From Silurus meridionalis (Eukaryota > Chordata > Actinopteri > Siluriformes > Siluridae), in NCBI RefSeq assembly GCF_014805685.1, contig NC_060884.1, positions 10,819,356-10,883,355 on the forward strand: DNA of 64,000 nt. Reading direction: 5' to 3'. The notes under the pieces are model-generated. The model searched no databases. It was not told where the DNA came from and saw only the letters and a list, made by a program, of their open reading frames with translations. Shown here piece after piece: positions 33,279 to 44,012 of this stretch. Within the stretch, counting starts at the first letter, position 1. Each line of letters opens with the position of its first letter. A program made the position numbers and the translations under genes.

Positions 33279-36055
33279 CGCACTGTTAAAAAAAAAAAAT
33301 CGGTAAAAAAACGGTAAAAAGACTGGCAGCAGGGCATCCAGAGATAATCCGTTAAATTACAGAAATTACTATTTCACAAAATTGCTAGCAAAAAAAATGT
33401 AAAATTACAGAATATACTTTATGGTCAAAAGTACTTAAATTACAGAATATTACTGTTAATAATTTTTTTTACTATAGAAAAACAGATATATTCTGCCAAA
33501 TAACAGAAAAACAACCAACTGTCAGGTTAATCACCATCAATTTAAGGATTTATTTTGTTATTTTATAAAACTACTCTGTCCATTTACATTAATTTATTGT
33601 AAAAGTATAGTTTTCCTCATGTACAATAACGATGAAATAAATCCAGAAAACACATATTTGAAAAGGTTTGTATATTTAATCTCTGTAAATTAAAAGGCAT
33701 TTACTGTATAAATACAGATATCATTAATTACAATAATCAAGAAATGTTGTATAAAAATATATTCAATTCATAATACACAGACAAATATCTGTATATACAT
33801 CTTAATAGTTCATTTTCCAGACATGAGCTCTACTGTTTCTTCTGTACTTATAAAAGGAACCTGCACATTCATAGTATTAATAATTGAACAGAAGCACTGT
33901 ATGTCAAGTTAAATGAACAATCCAATTAGAGAAAATAAGTTAGAGCATGCAAAAATACCTACATTAAATGGCAATTGCTGTATACCTTTATACATTTACA
34001 ATGATATTTTATCCAAAGCAACATACAAAATCCAAGTTAGTCTAACACAGTAGACACAGCAGTTTATATAAAAAAATTTCAAAAAGGTACGTGCACTCTT
34101 CAGCTTGTTGAAGATCAATCTCAGTGCCATAGGCTGGATTAGCTGCAGAGGCTTGGTAGTAGATGCTGGAAAGGCTGCTAATAGAGCAATACAACAGTCC
34201 AGTTTGGAGAGAACAAGAGCTTGGACAGGGAGTTCTGTAGCATGGCCCAAAAGAAAGAGTCTGATCTTCATAATGTTGTACAGTGCAAATCTGCAGGATC
34301 GGGCCAGTGCAATTTATATATGCGTCAACAATAACACCAAAATTAGGTCAGATGAAAACATGAGCAGTTCTGTCTTGGCAGGGTTGAGTTGATGATCGTT
34401 CAACATAGGATTCATCATCCAGCTGAAATGAGAGAGAGTAAGAGATGTTATTTCAAAGAGGGATCATACATTATGCATGTTATTTTATATTTTGTATTGT
34501 CCTGACTAAGATATTTGACATAAATGATGTTTCCATATGGTCCACAAGTCAAAACATGTCTAAAATTATTAAAATAACTGCCTTTATGAACCTAAATGGT
34601 TTATAAAAGTCTGAATGGTTATAAATGGTTATATAGATGATCTACGATTTCTTTGTTTTGTGACGGTTGTTCACAAGTCCCTTTTCTGTTCTGAATAGTT
34701 AAACTTGAGCACTTTTTTCAGAAAAAAACTACAAAAGGTGGGTAATTATTGACAGAATTATTATTTTGGTGTGAACTAACCCTTTCACTGTTCAAACTTT
34801 TGAAGGGGGTTATTTTAATAATTTCTGCAATTTTTTGTGTCATGGACTATATATAAACATCTATGTAAAATATATTACCCAGGACAGTACTAAATAAAAA
34901 CTAACATGCATGTTGTATGATCTCTCTAATTGTGTTAAAATTATTCACATTCGGCCTGCAGCTTTCATGTGACTGTACAAAATACTGCACGTTTTAACTT
35001 CAAAACTACATTTAACAACATAAATGCACAGTCACCATAAAATGTGCTTCACATGTTTGAAACACATACCTTAGTCAGCTTGATGTCTTCTGTAGTATCC
35101 TCAGATTCTTGTAGTGAAAAAGCGCATTATTATCTTAAACATTTTCCAGAGGAACAGTCTGAAACTAATTCAAACCGTTGTGGGCGGAGCTAATTCGGCG
35201 CCAATTTGGAATTTGTGTCAGTATGCGCACGCGCGGAGCCTAACCGAAGTCATCTTCTTATTTTTCTTTTATGGCGGTTTGCGAACCGACTAGGAGGATG
35301 ATCTGAGCACCGTTGGTGTAGGAGACTAGGAGAACCTGTGTAAGGAATTCAAAAAGTGTTTAGTTGTTTGATGTTTTTAATTGCAGGTTGCAGGTTGTTT
35401 TTTTATTTTATTTTATTTTATTGCTTTTATTTATTTGATGATTTTTTTAAAGAAGCTAATTATTTTCAGTTCTTTACTGTTCTTTACTGTTTAAAATTCC
35501 ATACTGGACCAATGTCTTATTTTTAATTAAAAAAATAAGTTTGTAGTATTTCAAATTTGAGTTCTGTGTACTTTTAAAAAAAATATTGTATTATATTTGA
35601 TTACATTTTTGGATATTGTAGGAATTGTTACTGAAAAAATATAAACCAGAAAAACCTAAATTATTAACTTTTTGTTTACTGGGACATGGGCAAATACCAC
35701 ATTTTAATTTATAATAATTTAGGGTGAAAAACAGCTTTAACCTTCATATGATTGACTGTCTTCAATGGTAATAAAAACACTGACTTAATGATTACAAGAA
35801 TACTCGGTAAATATTAGATATGATTCTATGTAAAAATACAAATTACTCTGTGAAAATACAGCTGATTTCTTTTATAAAACTGAACATTTCTATAATATCA
35901 AAATACAATAAATTTTTAAAGAAATTAATGACGGAACATTAAAATACAGATAATATATGTAAAACAACAGGCATTGTGTTGTGAATTGAAAAAAAAGGTA
36001 AATTTCTATACAATAATACAGACATTTAACTGTAAACATTTTTTTTTTTAACAGT
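33279..36055. mobile_element. Teleost TIR repeat with CACTGTTAAAAAAA ends
   Basis: The left end is CACTGTTAAAAAAAAAAAAT followed by CGGTAAAAAAACGGTAAAAA and GACTGGCAGC. The right end is TTTTTTTTTAACAGTG. The ACGGTAAAAA-ACTGGCAGC and TTACAGAATATTACTGT motifs are familiar from a very common fish DNA-transposon family whose superfamily I cannot name with confidence. An L2-like LINE fragment lies within (33990-34430). A CpG-rich stretch with GTGGGCGGAGC and GCGCACGCGCGG occurs at about 35165-35345. No transposase was recognised. Confidence 0.6.
33990..34430 (-). pseudogene. L2-like LINE ORF2 fragment with 3' tail
   Basis: The minus strand gives LNPAKTELLMFSSDL, ARSCRFALYNIMKIRLFLLG, then LVLSKLDCCIALLAAFPAST and LQLIQPMALRLIFNK. 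This is the region between the RT and the C-terminus of L2-like ORF2. It ends at about 33990 with GTTGCTTTGGATAAAATATC, a tail that resembles the SINE 3' end at 25092-25115. Both ends of the coding region are missing and frames change. It lies inside the TIR element, so it inserted there or was captured. Confidence 0.7.
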
Positions 36056-36169
36056 GCGTGTATGTGGATGTTAGATTTTTTTTTTTGTCCAATTAGATTT
36101 CAGCCTCTATGTGCTGCCATGTCAAGCTACTCTGCCCAGGGCATTCAAAGTCAGTACTGCTGGCCTTTA

Positions 36170-37765
36170 CAGTGAGGAAAATAAGTATTTGAACACCCTG
36201 CTATTTTGCAAGTTCTCCCACTTAGAAATCATGGAGGGGTCTGAAATTCTCATCGTAGGTGCATGTCCACTGTGAGAGACATAATCTAAAAAGAAAAATC
36301 CAGAAATCACAATATATGATTTTTAAACTATTTATTTGTATGATACAGCTGCAAATAAGTATTTAAACACCTGTCTATCAGCTAGAATTCTGACCCTCAA
36401 AGACCTGTTAGTCTGCCTTTAACATGTCCACCTCCACTACATTTATTATCCTAAATTAGATGCACCTGTTTGAGGTCATTAGCTGCATAAAGACACCTGT
36501 CCACCCCATACAATCAGTAAGAATCCAACTACTAACATGGCCAAGACCAAAGAGCTGTTCAAAGACACTAGAAACAAAATTGTACACCTCCACAAAACTG
36601 GAAAGGTCTACGGGGAAATTGCCAAGCAGCTTGGTAAAAAAAGGTCCACTGTTGGAGCAATCATTAGAAAATGGAAGAAGCTAAACATGACTGTCAATCT
36701 CCCTCGGACTGGGGCTCCATGCAAGATCTCACCTCGTGGGGTCTCAATGATCCTAAGGAAGGTAAGAAATCAGCCCAGAACTACACGGGAGGAGCTGGTC
36801 AATGACCTGAAAAGAGCTGGGACCACCGTTTCCAAGGTTACTGTTGGTAATACACTAAGACGTCATGGTTTGAAATCAGAAGGTTCCCCTGCTTAAACCA
36901 GCACATGTCCAGGCACTTCTTAAGTTTGCCAATGACCATTTGGATGATCCAGAGGAGTCATGGGAGAAAGTCATGTGGTCAGATGAGACCAAAATAGAAC
37001 TTTTGGGTCATAATTCCACTAAACGTGTTTGGAGGAAAAAGAATGCTGAGTACCATCCCAAGAACACCATCCCTACTGTGAAGCATGGGGGTGGTAGCAT
37101 CATGCTTTCAGGGTGTTTTTCTGCACATGGGACAGGGCGACTGCACTGTATTAAGGAGAGGATGACCGGGGCCATGTATTGCGAGATTTTGGGGAACAAC
37201 CTCCTTCCTTCAGTTAGAGCATTGAAGATGGGTCGAGGCTGGGCTCTTCCAACATGACAATGACCTGAAGCACACAGCCAGGATAACCAAGGAGTGGCTC
37301 TGTAAGAAGCATATCAAGGTTCTGGCATGGCCTAGCCAGTCTCCAGACCTAAACCCAATAGAGAATCTTTGGAGGGAGCTCAAACTCCGTGTTTCTCAGC
37401 GACAGGCTAGAAACCTGACTGATCTACAGAAGATCTGTGTGGAGGAGTGGGCCAAAATCCATCCTGCAGTGTGTGCAAACCTGGTAAAAAACTACAGGAA
37501 ATGTTTGACCTCTGTAATTGCAAACAAAGGCTATTGTACCAAATATTAACATTGACTATCTCAGGTGTTCAAATACTTATTTGCAGCTGTATCATACAAA
37601 TAAATAGTTAAAAAATCATACATTGTGTTTTCTGGATTTTTTTTTTTTAGATTATGTGTCTCACAGTCTACATGCATCTACGATGACAATTTCAGACCCC
37701 TTCATGATTTCTAAGTGGGAGAACTTGCAAAATAGCAGGTGTTCAAATACTTATTTTTCTCACTG
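36170..37765 (+). mobile_element. Tc1-like transposon 1 (Passport-like)
   Basis: The 1596-bp element has inverted ends CAGTGAGGAAAATAAGTATT and AATACTTATTTTTCTCACTG, with TA on both sides (36168-36169 and 37766-37767). A second inner copy of AAATAAGTATTTAAACACCT at about 36354 and its inverse near 37565 give the inverted/direct repeat layout of the family. The ends resemble the fish Passport group from memory. One broken transposase gene is inside. Confidence 0.95.
36537..37549 (+). pseudogene. Tc1-like DD34E transposase with two frameshifts
   Basis: The start [10 protein letters not shown] is the family start. Residues 1-119 hold the paired helix-turn-helix domain ([20 protein letters not shown] and the [14 protein letters not shown] region), then a stop caused by a small deletion near 36885. 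The catalytic part resumes in another frame: MWSDETKIE (first D, 36982-36984), a glycine-rich [13 protein letters not shown], then an extra base near 37240 shifts the frame before QHDND (second D, 37256-37258) and [11 protein letters not shown] (E, 37361-37363). D to E spacing is 34 residues. The C-terminus KGYCTKY and the TAA are intact. All three catalytic residues survive, so decay is recent and limited to frame changes. Confidence 0.93.
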
Positions 37766-38027
37766 TATATCTTAGTCTCATTTAGAAATGAGTCTGTTTC
37801 TTTAACCAATTCAATTTCGCCTCACAGAGCCAGCCCAGAATAGCACCAGCATTTTTCCGTCCTCTGATTGGTTAGTCAGAGGGAAACTGTTACAGCCAAG
37901 TTTGACCTGCAAAACACTTCTGTAGTGGTCTGCATACATTAATACATCTGAGCTGTTTGGCTCACCGCTTCATCCCCAATGTTTCTCTCTACACTAATTT
38001 AATAGGCTAAAGGAGTGCCATTGTGGA

Positions 38028-38657
38028 ACAATGGCCCAGATTGAAGAGAAACTGGCTGGCTATCTCTCTCCGGGTGCTGCATCATCTCTTAAGGGATGAT
38101 TTTGGTTATTTGGTTATGGAACAAGAAGTAAAAACTCTCTTAAACATGCACGCCACCAAGGCGGTCCCTTCATTTGGCTGAGAGTCCAGGTTCTACAGCC
38201 GATACTTCGCAGTTTCTAAGATTGATGAGTGGCTGTGTCTTATTTTAGATGGACGTCAGCTATAATGCGCTCTATTGAGACTTAAAATGCTCCCCCTGAT
38301 ACAGGTCGCGTTTAAAATCAGGTCAGAGGACTGGTTTGTCACAATAGATCTGAAGGACACTTATTTTCACGTACCCATTCTTCCTTTACACAGGAAGTTC
38401 CCAAGGTTTCCTTTTGTGGCTGAAGCTTACCAATATTGGGTACTTCTGTTAGGCCTTGCACCCTCACCCCGCACATTCACAAAGTGTGTGGATGCAGCTT
38501 TGGCTCCGCTGAGACTCAGAGGCATCCACATACTGAACTACAAGGAAGACTGTTGATATTAGCTCAATCAGAGCACCTGACGACCTGGCATCAAGATGTT
38601 ATTCTCACCCATATGAAGGAATTGGGGTTAAGACTGAATAACATTAAAAGTGTACTT
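38028..38657 (+). pseudogene. Old DIRS copy C: gag tail and reverse transcriptase, first part
   Basis: A gag tail (about 38040-38100; GWLSLSGCC) is followed by an RT segment at 38275-38556: VTIDLKDTYFHVPILP, RKFPRFPFVAEAYQYW, LAPSPRTFTKCVDAALAPLR and ILNYKEDC. The last is a decayed YIDD box. The segment then reads ELGLRLNNIKSVL and stops in mid-domain at 38657, where the younger DIRS begins. It keeps the RTFTKCVD motif that is deleted in the younger copy. Confidence 0.85.
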
Positions 38658-38722
38658 CCCCGTTGAGGAACTCGAGCTGCGTCAAAACGATATGGGAACG
38701 CCCCTGTGTGACGCGCTCTGAA
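38658..38722 (+). repeat. Left terminal inverted repeat of DIRS copy D
   Basis: GAACTCGAGCTGCGTCAAAA and ATGGGAACGC are the inverse of 42843-42892 with few mismatches. Confidence 0.9.
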
Positions 38723-38868
38723 CCACGTGTGTAATTTGACCAATAGGTGTTTGGTCATCAGCGGGCGACGTCACGTGAACAGAAAGCTACAAATAGCTGC
38801 GAGATGGACCAGACGCTAGCTTCTGCTCGTTCAGGTAAGCGCTGTTTTGCCGTGTTTTTTCTGATCGA

Positions 38869-40106
38869 GTGATGGCTGGCAGACAGAATTTCCGAAAATG
38901 TGTTCATCCATGTCCGCGTTTCATTACCGGTAAAGATTCGCATGATCGGTGTGTTGTTTGCCTGGGAGTGGAGCATGCACAGTCAGCTCTCGAGGGAGTC
39001 GATTGCTCGCATTGTAGCCGCATGGCTATGCGCATGCTTCGTTTCCGGAGAGCGCTCTTTAAGAAGAGCTCTCTCCCTCGCGGTTCCAGTCCCGCTCTCG
39101 CTGAGGCGAAGCGGCGCCGGCGCTTGTGGGGCTCGCAGGCCGATTTAGCGGCGGGGTTGGAGTCGGATGAGTCCGCTTCAGCCTCGTCTGCTGAATTGAG
39201 CTTCTGCTCTCTCGGAGAAGCAGGCCCGATGGCTGCTTCTTCTCCCGGTACAAGCAGCGCGGCAGTACATGCCTCTCCTTCCGAGGAAGGTGAGCTGATG
39301 GATGCTAGCCCATGGATTCCTCTCAGCCTGTGCTGTATGAGGAACTCCTCGAGGTCGTGAGGTGAGCCATTGCTAAGCTGGATCTAGCTTGGCCGGTGGA
39401 GCAGCAGAAGCAACGCGCACCCAGTAAGCTGAATGAGCGCTTTCTGCGTCCTGTGTCACTTCCTCGGTGCCGGGGCCTGCCGTTTTTTCCCGATCTGCAT
39501 GCCGAGGTGTCCAGTTCCTGGGAAACCCTGTACTCAGCATGTACTTTGTCTCACCACTCCTCGCTCTACACAAACATGGTTGGGGCTAAGGCATGCGGCT
39601 ACGGGGTGATGCCGCGTGTTAAAGAGACGCCAGCCAGCTATCTCTCTCCTAGCGTGGCATCGTCACTGAAGGCTCCGGTGTTCCCTACTAAACGGCTACG
39701 TGCTACATCGGCTTCAGTAGGGAAGGCTTACGCGGCAGCAGGTCAGGCTGCGGGTTGTCTCTACACCATGGGTGTGTTACAGGCATACCAGGCTGACCTG
39801 CTACGTGATTTGGATGAGGGACTTAGCTCCGGGGCCGCTGACATTAAGGAGTTGCGTCGTGCTGCCGACTTAACCCTTTGGGCCATGAAACACACGGCGC
39901 GGGCCGTTGGTCGGTCTAAAAAGCAGTCGGCTGCGTTTCAGCAGTACTTCCCTCGCCGATGTCATGGGGCTGGTCGGCAGCAGCCCCAGGCTGGTCCTTC
40001 CGGACACCGCAAAGCCCAGAAACAGGGCTCTGGGCCCAAAAAGGAGCAGGATGACCTGAGGTTCACCCTCGCCTCCAGCAAACGGGCTGTGGTGAGGAGA
40101 TCCTGA
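38869..40106 (+). pseudogene. DIRS gag-like protein (copy D)
   Basis: The first frame (38869-39360) starts at MMAGRQNFRK or the second ATG, and has CVVCLGVEHAQ, CSHCSRMAM and an acidic Ser-rich part. A one-base shift near 39310 leads to a premature stop, and the correct frame has an additional TGA near 39360. The second frame (39396-40106, 236 codons) carries RFLRPVSLPR, SYLSPSVASSLK, GKAYAAAGQAAG, MGVLQAYQADLLRDLDEG, TLWAMKHTARAVGRSKK and a basic, Gln-rich C-terminus that may bind RNA. Two lesions separate it from a translatable gene. It is the reference used here for the other DIRS gag relics. Confidence 0.85.
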
Positions 40107-40201
40107 CGATCTTCGGTCGAGGGGGCAGTGTACACCTCACGCTACGGTGTCTGTCCCTCCCCCGCACCACCAGGAGGCCAGGCCGTTGGCTCTGCCACAG
40201 G

Positions 40202-41340
40202 ATGTGCTTCAGAGCACGGCCTCCCTCCAGTGGGCGTCTCCCTCCACTTCCGCCCAAAGTCTCTCTCGAGTTGTCATCAGCTGCAGGGCCCCGCCCCAGC
40301 TGCTCTGAGTGGGTCAGAGATAGTCCCGAGGGGCTGGTTCCCCTGAGATACTTTCTGGTGGCTTGGGAGGGGCTGCCAGAGGTCTCCCGGTGGGTCCTGC
40401 GGAAGATAGAGGGCGGTTACGCGATTCAGTTTGCGTCCTCTCCTCCCCGTTTCAACGGAATGTGTCCCACCCTGGTGGGACCCGAGCAGGCTCTGGTCCT
40501 GGAACAGGAAGTGCGCACACTCCTGGGAAAGGGGCCATCGAGGTGGTTCCCCCCCTCGGTTCAAGAGTCAGGCTTCTACAGCCCAGACTTCCTTGTTCCG
40601 AAGAAGGATTGTGGGTTGCGTCCCATTCTAGATCTTCGCTCCTTGAACCGCTCTCTCAGGAGGCTCAGGTTCAGGATGCTCACTCTCAAGGGGGTCGTGA
40701 CGCAGATCAGGTCCGGAGACTGATTCGTCACTATAGATCTGAAGGACGCGTACTTTCACGTCTCCATCCTTCCTGCACACAGGGGGTTCCTGAGGTTTGC
40801 TTTCTGAGGCGTAGCATACCAATATCGGGTCCTTCCGTGTGGCCTGGCACACTCACCGTCGATACGGCACTGGCCCCGCTGCGGCTCCAGGGCATTCGCA
40901 TTTTGAATTACATCAACGATTGGTTGATCCTGGCTCATTCGGAGTGCCAGGCGATTCGGCATCGAGATGTCGTCCTCGCCTACATGAAGGTGCTTGGGTT
41001 TCGGCTAAACGCCAGCAAAAGCGTGCTTTTTCCAGCACAGAGAACCACCTTTTTGGGCGTAGTGTGGGACGCGGCCAGGATGCAGGCACGGTTGTCGCCT
41101 GCTCAGGTCAAGGTCATTCTCACTGCCGTCAGGAGAGTGCAGGAAGTCCAGCCACTCACTGTGAGGCAGTTCCAGAGGCTGCTAGGTCTCATGGCAGCGG
41201 CGTCCAGCATAGTTCCGCTTGGGCTCCTGCACATGAGGCCTCTCCAGTGGTGGCTCCGGGGCAGGGGGTTCACCCTTAGAGGAAACCCACATCATACTAT
41301 CAAGGTCTCGCGGCGTGCCCTTCGAGCCTTGGATGTCTGA
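40202..41340 (+). pseudogene. DIRS reverse transcriptase and start of RNase H (copy D)
   Basis: The first frame (40202-40723) ends GFYSPDFLVPKKDCGLRPIL, LDLRSLNRSL, TLKGVVTQIRSGD then a TGA. The RT continues FVTIDLKDAYFHVSILPAHR and another TGA after LRFAF, then AYQYRVLP. A deletion near 40855 removes the stretch seen as RTFTKC in old copy C and shifts the frame. The next frame has ALAPLRLQGIRILNYINDWL, then LGFRLNASKSVLF, TTFLGVVWDAARMQ and FQRLLGLMAAASSIVPLGLL. The catalytic YIDD box reads YIND, so a catalytic aspartate is lost as well. It is inactive. Confidence 0.88.
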
Positions 41341-41379
41341 AAAGACCGGACATTTCTGTCCCGTGGCCCAGTGTTGGGG

Positions 41380-41880
41380 GCTCCGTGTCTTTGCGTGACA
41401 CTAACAACGGATGCTTCCCTTTACGGGGTGGGAATCGGTCATGAGTGGCCACTCCGCCCAGGGTCTGTGGAGCGGCCCACGTCTCTCGTGGCACATAAAT
41501 TGCCTGGAGAGGATGGCAGTGTTATAGGGGTTAAAACACTTTCTCCCGGACCTGAGAGATTGCCATGTGTTGGTCCGCACGGTCAGAGTAGACGCCCTGT
41601 CGAGGCAGGGGCCGAGGCCTGGGGAATGGCGTCTCCACCCCGAGGTGGTGGAGCTCATGTGGCGGAGGTTCTACAGAGCCCAGGTGGATCTTTTTGCGAC
41701 CCAGGAGACCTCGCACTGTCCCCTCTGGTTCTCTCTCTCTCACCCAGCCCCATTAGGGCTGGATGCCATGGTACAGTCGTGGCCGAGGATATGCCTGTAC
41801 GCCTTTCCCCAATCGCTCTGCTCCTTGGAGTTCTGGAGAGAGTTCTCCAGGATGGAGTCCGTCTCCTCCTGGTAGCGCCT
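41380..41880 (+). pseudogene. DIRS RNase H and linker (copy D)
   Basis: The frame from 41371 gives VTLTTDASLYGVGIGHEW (first RNase H aspartate in TTDAS). In another frame follow LERMAVL and LKHFLPDLRDCHVLVRT, after which the DNTTVV-type motif expected in DIRS RNase H is missing. The sequence jumps to RVDALSRQGPRPGEWRLHPE, then EVVELMWRRFYRAQVDLFAT and CPLWFSLSHPAPLGLDAM. An internal deletion has therefore removed part of the active site. Confidence 0.8.
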
Positions 41881-42214
41881 TGTTGGCCGGGCAAACTGTG
41901 GTTTGCGGATCTGGTGTCCCTACTCGAGGGCCCTCCGTGGGAAATTCCTCCCAGGAGAGATCTTCTCTCACAGGCGGGTGGAACCCTGGTTCACCCCTGC
42001 CCGGAGTTGTGGAGGCTGTGGCTTACGTGTCCACCAAGGTTTACGTGTTTACCATCGCGGTATATGGCTCCCCGCCTGCGGTGGGTAGGCACCCACTGGT
42101 GACACGTTTCCTCTGCGGCACCCAGAGGCTGAGGCTTGGGATGCGACCCAGAGTGCCTGTTTGGAATATGGCCGTTGTGTTGGCAGCTCTATCTGAGCCC
42201 CCCTTCGAGCTGAT

Positions 42215-42810
42215 GTGGCCCTTAGGTTTCTGTCTATAAAGACCACCTTCCTTTTGGCGATTTCCTCCCTAAAGAGGATCGGGGATCTGCAGGCTATGTC
42301 CGTGGGCCTGGAGTTTGCATCTGGCATGGCTACACAGAGTGTTTCTCTATCCAAAACCTGGGTACGTGCCTTAGGTGCCTTCGGCTCCCTCATGTCTTGT
42401 CGTGTTGCAGGCATTCTGCCCTCCTCCGTTTACAGCCCCCGGCCAGGAGCGACAGCACTGACTGTGTCCAGTGCAAGCACTGGATACTTACCTCCGCAGG
42501 ACGAGTCCGTGGAGGAAGTCGGAGCAGCTGCTTGTCTGCTATGGCCCTAACAGGAAAGGTTTCCCGGCCAATAAGCAGACTTTAAACAGATGGGTAGTGG
42601 ATGCAATTGTGCTGGCTCACGAGTCCTCTGGCCTCCCCGCACCGCTCGGGGTTCGAGCTCACTCCACCCGGAGTGTGGCGGCCTCTACGGCCTGGTCCGC
42701 TGGAGTGCCATTCCAGGACATCTGTGACGCTGACCTTTGTCAGGTTCTATGACCTTGACCTCAAAGCCACTGTCCTGCGTGCTGGTGCCGAGGCCCTCAC
42801 TCTCTAGGCA
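42215..42810 (+). pseudogene. DIRS tyrosine recombinase (copy D)
   Basis: Motifs in several frames: FLSIKTTFLLAISSLKRIGD LQAMSV (first catalytic Arg in KRIGDLQ), SGMATQSVSLS, HWILTSAGRVRGG-type remnants of the QALDTYLRRTSPWRKSEQLL segment (42471 frame), NKQTLNRWVVDAIVLAHESS, and GVRAHSTRSVAASTAW, which carries the HxxR pair. The nucleophile Tyr lies in FVRFYDLDL near 42750, in yet another frame. This enzyme would insert the circular DNA copy without target duplication. At least three frame changes make it inactive. Confidence 0.88.
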
Positions 42811-42829
42811 GGTCTGGTCAGTGTGGCGT

Positions 42830-43036
42830 GATTGGACACTCGTTCCCATAGCGTTTCGACGCAGCTCGAGTTCCTGAAGGGGAACGTCCCTAGGGTTACG
42901 ACCTTAAGTTCCCCGAGGGAATGAGACACTGCGTCTCTGTGCCACACTCCCTGCATCCCTGCGGCGCTTACCTTCTCTCAACGCAGCGTCTCGTTCCCTC
43001 TGGGAACTACGGTTACGGTTGTAACCTAGAGACGTT
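42830..43036 (+). repeat. Right terminal repeat and terminal block of DIRS copy D
   Basis: The inverted copy of the left end (GATTGGACACTCGTTCCCAT to about 42892) is followed by a block with inverted arms, GGGTTACGACCTTAAGTTCC and GGGAACTACGGTTACGGTTG. The block also occurs at 31182, 46797 and 53241. It is probably the internal complementary region used for circularisation in DIRS elements; that role is inferred. Confidence 0.8.
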
Positions 43037-44012
43037 TCTCCTGTACAGAGAACCCCCTATGTAGGCTTAGTGTGGGATTCGACCATTATGTGGATGCAGC
43101 TGTCTCCTGCATGAGTCGAGTCTATCCTCACGGCCATCAAGAGAGTGATAAAAGGCCAGCTACTCACTTTAAAGCAGTTTTCAAATAGACTGCTTTGTGT
43201 GATGACAACTGCCTCCAATGTGGTGACATTTGACCTCCTATACATGCAACCCCTACAGTGGTGGCTCAAGGAAAAAGGGTTCTCACAAAAGGGCAACCCA
43301 CTCTGCACAATCAAGGCCACGCGGCGAGCCTTACAGGCTTTCAACATATGAAGAGATCTCAGTTTTTTTTTTTACAGGGCCCCGTGTTGGGGGTTCCATG
43401 TGATCGTATACATTAATGACAGATGCCTCCCTCACAGGTTGGGGGGTGATTGTGAGTGGCCCGGAGCGGTGAAGGCTGTGGCTGGGGCCTTTAAGTCACT
43501 CTCGGACGAGGTTGTAGAAACCATTCTCTAATCCAGAGCTCCTTTCACAAGGGGGTTGTTTGCCGCAAAGTGATGTTTGTTCACAACATGGTGCATAGGT
43601 CACCCCTTAGACCCAGTTAACTGCTCAGTTGCCCCCTGCGGAGCATGCCGAGCAGTCACTAGGGAAAAAACCTTTTAGTGACACATTTCCTCTGTGATAC
43701 CCTGAGGCCTGTATGGCACCTGGCCGTTGTTCTGTAGGCCTAGTCTAAGCCTTCCTTTAAGCACCTCCCTGAAGTGCCCTTGAGATTTTTGAAAGTTAAG
43801 ACTGTTTTTCCACTGGCCATCTTCCCTCTAAATAGGTTTGGGGACCGTCACGCCCTGGGGCATGAACCCCTCCTGTCTGGAGTTTAACCGGCTAGTGCCT
43901 TTCTCTACCCCGGATTGGGCATATTCCCAAGGTGCACTTGGTCATGCTGTGACCAGTCATGCTCCAGGCATTCTATCATCCTCCTTTATAGGCCCCCGAC
44001 CAGGAGAAGCTT
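43037..44012 (+). pseudogene. Old DIRS copy C: remainder of RT, RNase H and recombinase
   Basis: The sequence resumes at TCTCCTGTACAGAGAACC, equivalent to 41028-41050 of copy D, and continues through a part matching LQWWLRGRGFTLRGNPHHT (here LQWWLKEKGFSQKGNPLCT, about 43255-43315). Heavily shortened RNase H and linker follow. A recombinase piece at about 43790-44000 (AAGACTGTTTTTCCACTGGC and TTCTATCATCCTCCTTTATA) matches 42235-42450. The copy stops at a scrambled junction near 44012, so its recombinase C-terminus and right end are missing. Confidence 0.85.

Larger units (their letters stand above)
33102..37960 (+). repeat. Repeat family X, copy 2, split by two insertions
   Basis: Pieces at 33105-33260, 36055-36168 and 37768-37960 match copy 1 (4320-4790) consecutively. 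The gaps are filled by a TIR element (33279-36055) and a Tc1-like transposon (36170-37765). This copy itself interrupts old DIRS copy C. Confidence 0.75.
38658..43036 (+). mobile_element. Younger DIRS-type retrotransposon, nearly full length (copy D)
   Basis: Order: left terminal repeat (from about 38658), UTR with TATA-like CTACAAATAGC, gag-like region (38869-40106), RT (40202-41340), RNase H (about 41380-41700), linker, tyrosine recombinase (42215-42810), right terminal repeat (about 42830-42892) and terminal block to about 43036. Left AACTCGAGCTGCGTCAAAAC and right GTTTCGACGCAGCTCGAGTT are inverted copies. It sits in the RT gene of old DIRS copy C: 38657 and 43037 are adjacent positions of that gene. 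No target duplication is visible, as known for DIRS elements. Confidence 0.93.

Noticed and set aside
40363..41340. 325-codon frame as an intact DIRS protein
   Set aside because: Its first half is the wrong frame of the RT; only the second half is the true protein frame, entered after a deletion.
38869..42550. Several antisense and overlapping frames within DIRS copy D
   Set aside because: GC-rich element DNA keeps shadow frames open; none shows a domain.
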